Positions 41,261-45,988 of a stretch of 45,988 nt of DNA are shown here, piece after piece. The notes under the pieces were generated by a model. The model made no database searches, was not told the origin of the DNA, and saw only the letters and a program-made list of their open reading frames with translations. The first letter of the stretch is position 1, and each line of letters begins with the position of its first letter. The stretch spans positions 1 through 45,988 of the forward strand of contig JAUYAO010000035.1 of assembly GCA_030692565.1 (NCBI GenBank), read 5' to 3'. The stretch is from Nitrospira sp. Lineage in GTDB: Bacteria > Nitrospirota > Nitrospiria > Nitrospirales > Nitrospiraceae. The position numbers and the translations under genes were made by a program.

Positions 41261-42429
41261 TCGGCACTTCTAAGGGTGAATCGCTTCCGTTGGTCTCCGT
41301 CGTACTCCCCTGCCTCAATGAGGAGGCAGCCATCGGTGCCTGTCTCCAGAAAATCCGGGACACGTTCGATAAGGCGCAGCTCGATGGCGAAATTGTGGTT
41401 TGTGACAATGGATCGACGGACCGATCTGTGGCGATTGCCGAGAGCATGGGCGCCCGAGTCGTGCATCAGCCGGAACGGGGATATGGGAATGCGTACTTGA
41501 AGGGGTTTGCGAGCGCCAAGGGCACGTACCTTGTGATGGGCGATGCCGATGATACCTATGACTTTACAATGATCCCCATCTTCCTCAATAAGCTACAAGA
41601 GGGCCACGATTTCGTGACCGGGAGTCGCTATCTCGAAGGGGGGCATGCCACGATTCCCTTTCTTCATCGATTCTTCGGGAATCCCTTGCTGACGAGAATT
41701 CTGAATGTGTTGTTCAAGACCGCCTACACCGATGTCTATTGCGGCTATCGCGCTTTTAGTCGACGGGCGTACGATCTGATCCAACCGGTCAGCCCCGGTA
41801 TGGAGTTTAATCTCGAACTGGCCATCAATGCGGGCTTGGCCGGTTTGAAGACGGCTGAGTTGCCGATCCAGCTGGCTGAGCGAAAAGGGGAGTCGAAGCT
41901 GCGGACCTTTCGAGACGGCTGGCGAAGTCTCCGTATGATGTTGATTTATTGTCCCAACAAGGTGTTCTTCCTCCCGGGCCTCCTGTCGCTGGCGCTTGGG
42001 GTTGCCGCGCATGTTGTCTCCCTGGCCGGTCTCATCCAGTTCAACGGGAAGCCCCTCGGGACCGCGACAGGAATTTTTGGCACGATCTTCAGCGTGGTGG
42101 GATTTCAAGTCGTGAGTTTGGGCCTGCACGCCAAGACCTATTCATGGAGTCGTCGCTTCGACAGAAACAATAAGGGACTCGGTGCGTTCTACGACTGGTT
42201 TCGCCTTGAGACCGGGCTCTTGCTCGGCGGGGGCATCCTGCTCATCGGGATGGCGCTCCTCGCCTTCCTGGTATGGGAGTGGATACAGTCAGGATTTTTG
42301 CCGCTCTCGCGTCCCGAATGGGTATCGCTGGGCGCCACTCTCATCATTATAGGAGGGGGGACGATGTTTTCTTCCCTCTTCATCTCAGCGATGTCCATGA
42401 AAAAAACGGAACAGGTCACAACGAAGTAG
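41257..42429 (+). CDS. Glycosyltransferase family 2, polyprenyl-phosphate sugar synthase type
   Basis: A 390-residue GT2 enzyme like dolichyl-phosphate glucose or mannose synthases. D50-N-G-S-T-D55 binds the nucleotide, D96-A-D-D99 the metal, and GMEFNLELAINAGLAG follows. Four membrane helices occupy the C-terminal 170 residues. It would make the polyprenyl-phosphate sugar that the two preceding GT39-type proteins use. The overlap (41257-41260) and order support this link, which is inference. The 153-base gap after it shows no gene. Confidence 0.82.
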   Translation: MIGTSKGESLPLVSVVLPCLNEEAAIGACLQKIRDTFDKAQLDGEIVVCDNGSTDRSVAIAESMGARVVHQPERGYGNAYLKGFASAKGTYLVMGDADDTYDFTMIPIFLNKLQEGHDFVTGSRYLEGGHATIPFLHRFFGNPLLTRILNVLFKTAYTDVYCGYRAFSRRAYDLIQPVSPGMEFNLELAINAGLAGLKTAELPIQLAERKGESKLRTFRDGWRSLRMMLIYCPNKVFFLPGLLSLALGVAAHVVSLAGLIQFNGKPLGTATGIFGTIFSVVGFQVVSLGLHAKTYSWSRRFDRNNKGLGAFYDWFRLETGLLLGGGILLIGMALLAFLVWEWIQSGFLPLSRPEWVSLGATLIIIGGGTMFSSLFISAMSMKKTEQVTTK

Positions 42430-42582
42430 CAGCGCATGAACGACCTGGTCGAGCGGTCTCATGGGGTTTGAGTTCGTAATGTTTCTCGACAGCCGGGCCA
42501 CGCATGTGATCGGGGGCGTTAAGATGGGTTGCGCGAAATGATCCCAGCACGGGACATTCGCTTACGTCAAGGAGGAGCAAGA

Positions 42583-44166
42583 GTGGGAATCACAGGCCAA
42601 TCGCTTCTCCAGACTCTCGCCATTCGTGAAAAGACACGGGATGAGTATTTTGCGAAACGGGATCCGATCGCGGAGGATCGGCTCCGGTGGCGCGCACAGT
42701 CCTTCCGGCATCTGGTTCATCTCCTGCCTGGGCAAACCATCCTTGAATTGGGATGCGGCCAGGGCCTCTTTACGCGGCAGCTCGTACAGGTGACCCACGG
42801 TAGAAATCCCCTCACTGCGGTGACATTCGGGTCCTCCTCCGAGAAGCCGGTGGACTGGCCAGGATCGACGGAGTTGATCGGGGCCGAGTCTTTCCCTGGG
42901 ATGCTGGGAGCTCGTCGATTCGATTTTGTCGTTGCGATGGATATCCTCGACCAACGCAACTGTGCTGCCCTGCTGCAAGAGGTGTACGGGCTGTTAAAGC
43001 CCGGCGGGCAGGTGGTGTTTTACGAAAGCAACCCATGGAATGTGGTGTTGAAACTTCGACGCCTCTTTGCCACGCTGCGTGGTCGGTCCGATCCTCGCTC
43101 CCTGTTGAGCCGGGGACGATTGTATGAACTTATCTCTGAAGTAGGCTTTATTCGAGTCTTTGCCGTCTTCAACGATTTCGTCTTTGCGCCCCTCTCCCCA
43201 CGGCTTGTCTGGTTCTTTCGCAATCTTTCGATCATTCTGGAAAATGCGCCGGGCATTCGTACGCTCGCGGGATCGATTCTGGTCCATGCTCAAAAGCCGC
43301 CCCGTGTGGTTGAGCGACCGGCGGTGTCGCTGGCCGAGCATCAGGCGCTTCGGCGATCGGTCTCGGTGGTCGTGCCCTGCTTCAACGAAGAGATGAATGT
43401 CGAGCCGCTTGTGGCGGGGCTGTGCCGTCATTATGACGACTACCTGCAGGAAATCATCCTCGTCGACGACAACAGTAAGGATGAAACGGCCGCGGTCATC
43501 AAGCGGATGGCGGCCGTCGACGGCCGGATACGGCTGGTTTCGCGGGCAGGTCCGAACGGAGTCGGCCGGGCCTTATCCGATGGTTACCGGGCGGCCACGG
43601 GACGCTACGTCCTCACCATGGATTGCGATTTTCAACATCTGTTGCCGGAAATAGCGGATCTGTTCGATGAGGCTGTGAAAGGGTATGACGTGGTCGTCGG
43701 GAGCCGATTCTCCCGACATAGTGTCCTGCTGAACTATCCATTCGGGAAGATCGTCGCCAACCGGGGGTTTCATCTGATCGCGCAGGTTCTCTTGCTCCGC
43801 CGTTTCCGCGACCTCACCAATAATCTGAAGCTGCTTCGCCGCGAAGTCGTGGAGCAGCTCTGCCTTGTGGAGCCCTGGTTCGCGGTGAATGCGGAGACTG
43901 GGTTGCAACCTCTGCTGATGGGCTATCAGGTGAAGGAGGTTCCGATTTCCTGGATCAATCGCACGCCGGATATGGGCATGTCCTCGTTCAAGCTGGCCCA
44001 GGTGGGATGGGGCTATTGGAGGGTCCTGGGCCGTCTGTGGCTGCGTACCGTGTGTGGCGTGGGGGCCTATCGCGGCCTCGTGGTTCGGGCAGGAGCGCGC
44101 CAGACCTGGCGGAGCACCGATGCGGATCAGCTCCGCCCGTTCGGTGAAAACGAGAGAGGCAGATAG
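42583..44166 (+). CDS. SAM-dependent methyltransferase / GT2 fusion
   Basis: A 527-residue fusion. The first about 245 residues are a class I methyltransferase with motif I ILELGCGQGLF (53-63) and a later LLKPGGQVVFYESN. From about 258 a GT2 domain follows: SVVVPCFNEEMNVEPLV, D295-D-N-S-K and metal motif D347-C-D349 (TMDCDFQH). The GT2 half resembles polyprenyl-phosphate mannose synthases but has no clear C-terminal helices. GTG 42583 is chosen because AAGGAGG stands seven bases before it; longer frames starting at 42529 lack a site. It ends four bases before the next gene. Confidence 0.78.
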   Translation: MGITGQSLLQTLAIREKTRDEYFAKRDPIAEDRLRWRAQSFRHLVHLLPGQTILELGCGQGLFTRQLVQVTHGRNPLTAVTFGSSSEKPVDWPGSTELIGAESFPGMLGARRFDFVVAMDILDQRNCAALLQEVYGLLKPGGQVVFYESNPWNVVLKLRRLFATLRGRSDPRSLLSRGRLYELISEVGFIRVFAVFNDFVFAPLSPRLVWFFRNLSIILENAPGIRTLAGSILVHAQKPPRVVERPAVSLAEHQALRRSVSVVVPCFNEEMNVEPLVAGLCRHYDDYLQEIILVDDNSKDETAAVIKRMAAVDGRIRLVSRAGPNGVGRALSDGYRAATGRYVLTMDCDFQHLLPEIADLFDEAVKGYDVVVGSRFSRHSVLLNYPFGKIVANRGFHLIAQVLLLRRFRDLTNNLKLLRREVVEQLCLVEPWFAVNAETGLQPLLMGYQVKEVPISWINRTPDMGMSSFKLAQVGWGYWRVLGRLWLRTVCGVGAYRGLVVRAGARQTWRSTDADQLRPFGENERGR

Positions 44167-44169
44167 AAT

Positions 44170-45744
44170 ATGGTGCGGTCTGACGTAAGCAGTCTCCCGA
44201 CCAGAGTGGTAAGCGACCACGTTCTCCAGCCGGGAGACCGTTTCGTCTACTGGCTGTTGACGGGGTCGGGAGCGGCTGCCATCGCAGCGTTTCTCTTTCT
44301 CTGGTTCCAACTCCAGGCCTGGGGAGAACATCCTTTTGTCATGACGGTCTGCTCCGGGCTCCTCGCGGTGCTTCTCCTCAACCATCTCGGACGATGGCTG
44401 ATTCTTCCCAGCATGAAGCGGCCAAGAGCTGTCTTGCCGAGACCGGGCTGGAAGGTTGCGGTCGTGACCACATATGTGCCGGGGATTGAGCCATTGGATT
44501 TGCTGGAACAGACCCTGAAGGCCTTGGTGAACCTCGATTATCCTCACGACACGTGGGTCCTGGATGAGGGAGATGACGAGCGGGTTAAGCAGGTCTGCGC
44601 CGCGCTGGGCGTCCATCATTTCAGCCGCAAGTCGTTCCCGCGCTATCAGGCCGAGGTCGGCATGTTTCGGAAAGCCTCCAAGCACGGAAACTATAATGCC
44701 TGGCTCCATGCGATCGGATTCGATCGATACGAGATCTTGACGGCCTTTGATCCCGATCACGTGCCCGATCGTGGGTATCTCGCCAAAGTTCTCGGGTATT
44801 TCGATGATGCAAGAGTGGGATATGTGCAGGCTCCGCAGGTGTATGGCAATCAAGAGGCGAGCTTTATCGCCAGAGGGGCGGCTGAAGAAACCTATGAGTT
44901 CTACTCGCTCGTGCAAATGGCCTGTCATGGGAAAGGGTTCCCGCTCATCATCGGGTGCCACGCCACACACCGTCTCAGCGCGTTGCGCGAGTGCGGCGGG
45001 TTCGCGGCGCACGATGCCGACGATCTGCTGTTGACGCTCCTGTACCAGAATCGTGAGTGGGAAGGCGTCTATGTTCCCGAGGTATTGGCCCGAGGGCTGG
45101 CTCCGGCGGACTGGCCGGCGTACCTCAATCAGCAACGGCGGTGGACCCGTTCTGTCCTCGATGTGAAGCTACGAATCGGGCCTGCCGTGGCCAGGAACCT
45201 CTCGCCGGCTTCCGCATTGTTGAACGCCTTGCACGGATTGAACTATGTCCATAGGAGCATGGTGATTCCTATTGCGATGATGCTAGTGGCGTTCATGCTG
45301 GTATCCGGGAGCATTCCCGCTGTGGCCACCACCGAAGCGCTGGTCAGGGGCGGGTTCATGGTTGTTACGTTGGGGGTCTGGGAGCGCTATCGACAGCGGT
45401 TCTACTTGAATAGGAAATCAGAGCAGGGGATTCATTGGCGAGCCGGCCTCCTGCAATTCGCGAAATGGCCGTATCAATTGGCGGCCGTTACCGACGTCTT
45501 GGTCAATCGCCAGTTCCCTTTTATCACGACTCCCAAAACGACGTCCCCTGCGCGTGCCTCCTTCGCGCTATGGCCGCACTTTATTTCCCTGGGCATAGTG
45601 GGATTGGCGTGGGTGCTTGGGCTGAGCTTGCATGGAACCCTTCCGCTCCCAGTCCAGTTGTGCGCGATGGGGCTTGCGGTCCTCACCGTGGGTCTGATGG
45701 CCACTGAGTGGAGCGGGGTCTTGAGACGCCGCGTGAGTCGGTAA
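44170..45744 (+). CDS. Glycosyltransferase family 2, cellulose-synthase-like
   Basis: A 524-residue processive-type GT2. Helices: two N-terminal (about 28-47 and 55-75) and two to four C-terminal. Catalytic motifs: D-E-G-D-D (132-136), D194-P-D196 (AFDPDHVP), a third Asp region in HDADDL (281-286) and QQRRW (321-325), the Q(Q/R)xRW motif of cellulose and hyaluronan synthases. It likely polymerises or adds sugars through a membrane pore. Acceptor unknown. It is the last gene of the locus before IS DNA. Confidence 0.8.
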   Translation: MVRSDVSSLPTRVVSDHVLQPGDRFVYWLLTGSGAAAIAAFLFLWFQLQAWGEHPFVMTVCSGLLAVLLLNHLGRWLILPSMKRPRAVLPRPGWKVAVVTTYVPGIEPLDLLEQTLKALVNLDYPHDTWVLDEGDDERVKQVCAALGVHHFSRKSFPRYQAEVGMFRKASKHGNYNAWLHAIGFDRYEILTAFDPDHVPDRGYLAKVLGYFDDARVGYVQAPQVYGNQEASFIARGAAEETYEFYSLVQMACHGKGFPLIIGCHATHRLSALRECGGFAAHDADDLLLTLLYQNREWEGVYVPEVLARGLAPADWPAYLNQQRRWTRSVLDVKLRIGPAVARNLSPASALLNALHGLNYVHRSMVIPIAMMLVAFMLVSGSIPAVATTEALVRGGFMVVTLGVWERYRQRFYLNRKSEQGIHWRAGLLQFAKWPYQLAAVTDVLVNRQFPFITTPKTTSPARASFALWPHFISLGIVGLAWVLGLSLHGTLPLPVQLCAMGLAVLTVGLMATEWSGVLRRRVSR

Positions 45745-45854
45745 CTGATACGTCAAGACCCAGTCATCTGGTTAGCCGCGTGCTTCGGATTCACCCTGGT
45801 GCCTATCAGGACTGCTCGCATAGATGCCCGAGGCAACAAAGATGGGCGGGCTAG

Positions 45855-45988
45855 GAGCCTGTCCGAGTAATGTGCATTTTGGACTGGACAGGCAGCGGGC
45901 ATTGTGGTTTCTAGGCGGCATGGCTAAAACATTCAAATCCTGGGACGTCGATCAGCCGGTACTGCTCCCTCCGTCCGTGCAGGAGCTG
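45855..45988 (+). mobile_element. Left end of an IS1182-like insertion sequence (cut by window edge)
   Basis: GAGCCTGTCCGAGTAA (45855-45870) looks like the terminal repeat of an IS1182-type element, and an inner CCTGTCC/GGACAGG dyad follows. The transposase start lies 65 bases inside. The other end is outside the window, so boundaries are provisional. Confidence 0.55.
45920..45988 (+). CDS. IS1182-family transposase, N-terminal fragment
   Basis: Only 23 codons are visible. The peptide MAKTFKSWDVDQPVLLPPSV matches the characteristic start of IS1182-family transposases (a short basic lead, then DVDQPxLLPPSV). The gene runs off the right edge. No ribosome binding site stands out except a weak GGCGG five bases upstream. 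Confidence 0.7.
   Translation, partial: MAKTFKSWDVDQPVLLPPSVQEL

Noticed and set aside
42529-42582. TTG start 18 codons upstream for the methyltransferase-GT2 fusion
   Set aside because: No ribosome site supports it, whereas GTG 42583 has AAGGAGG at ideal distance.
43573-45135. 520-codon open frame antisense to two glycosyltransferases
   Set aside because: It overlaps two well-supported genes and its translation is Arg/His-rich and aperiodic.
1-45988. CRISPR arrays, tRNA and rRNA genes
   Set aside because: No set of regularly spaced identical repeats and no cloverleaf or rRNA signature was seen; the repeats found are dispersed palindromes.

Overview
The window looks like a GC-rich (about 60% G+C by eye) bacterial chromosome, most likely a Nitrospira-type member of the Nitrospirota. 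This is an inference from the general look of the proteins and from short palindromic intergenic repeats; no rRNA or single diagnostic marker is present. Many genes overlap by ATGA or GTGA, as in compact operons. The window is bounded by insertion sequences: an ISNCY-like transposase start at the left edge and an IS1182-like transposase start at the right edge.

Left part (1-5,320): accessory, more AT-rich DNA. It carries a 1032-residue PLD-helicase-DUF3427 protein that looks defence-related, a small partner-sized ORF, and a translationally coupled pair made of a C4HC3 (PHD-finger-like) zinc protein and a three-helix membrane protein. Next to them is a second cysteine-rich protein with an internal duplication.

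Middle (5,320-19,300): conserved hypotheticals, lipoproteins, an FKBP, a DUF2914 membrane protein, a PIN/AbrB toxin-antitoxin pair placed between two broken copies of the start of a DUF1499 gene, an EEP nuclease/phosphatase-fold protein, the intact DUF1499 gene, a PilZ protein, a patatin-like lipoprotein, a pyruvoyl-type S-adenosylmethionine decarboxylase homologue, an SCP2 protein and RbgA. After these comes a compact, AT-richer three-gene operon of a TIGR04255 protein and two unknowns. Three copies of a palindromic intergenic element (5,319-5,510; 8,121-8,244; 33,033-33,274) share the same imperfect terminal inverted repeat.

19,400-28,400: a TetR-MFP-RND efflux operon read leftward with an operator-like palindrome at the TetR start, then five tandem single-domain PilZ genes, then two paralogous secreted proteins.

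28,440-45,744: a long rightward locus. A promoter precedes split phosphonopyruvate decarboxylase subunits, a 2-aminoethylphosphonate transaminase, a cytidylyltransferase of the PntC type, and a CDP-alcohol phosphotransferase fused to a degenerate nucleotidyltransferase domain. Together these predict making CMP-activated 2-aminoethylphosphonate and attaching it to a lipid or polyol. The locus continues with a flippase-like membrane protein, five glycosyltransferase-2 or GT39-type enzymes, a UDP-galactopyranose-mutase-like flavoprotein carrying a two-helix membrane tail that recurs as the next gene, and a methyltransferase-glycosyltransferase fusion. The most attractive hypothesis in the window is an envelope glycan or glycolipid decorated with aminoethylphosphonate. 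PEP mutase, the first pathway step, is not in the window.
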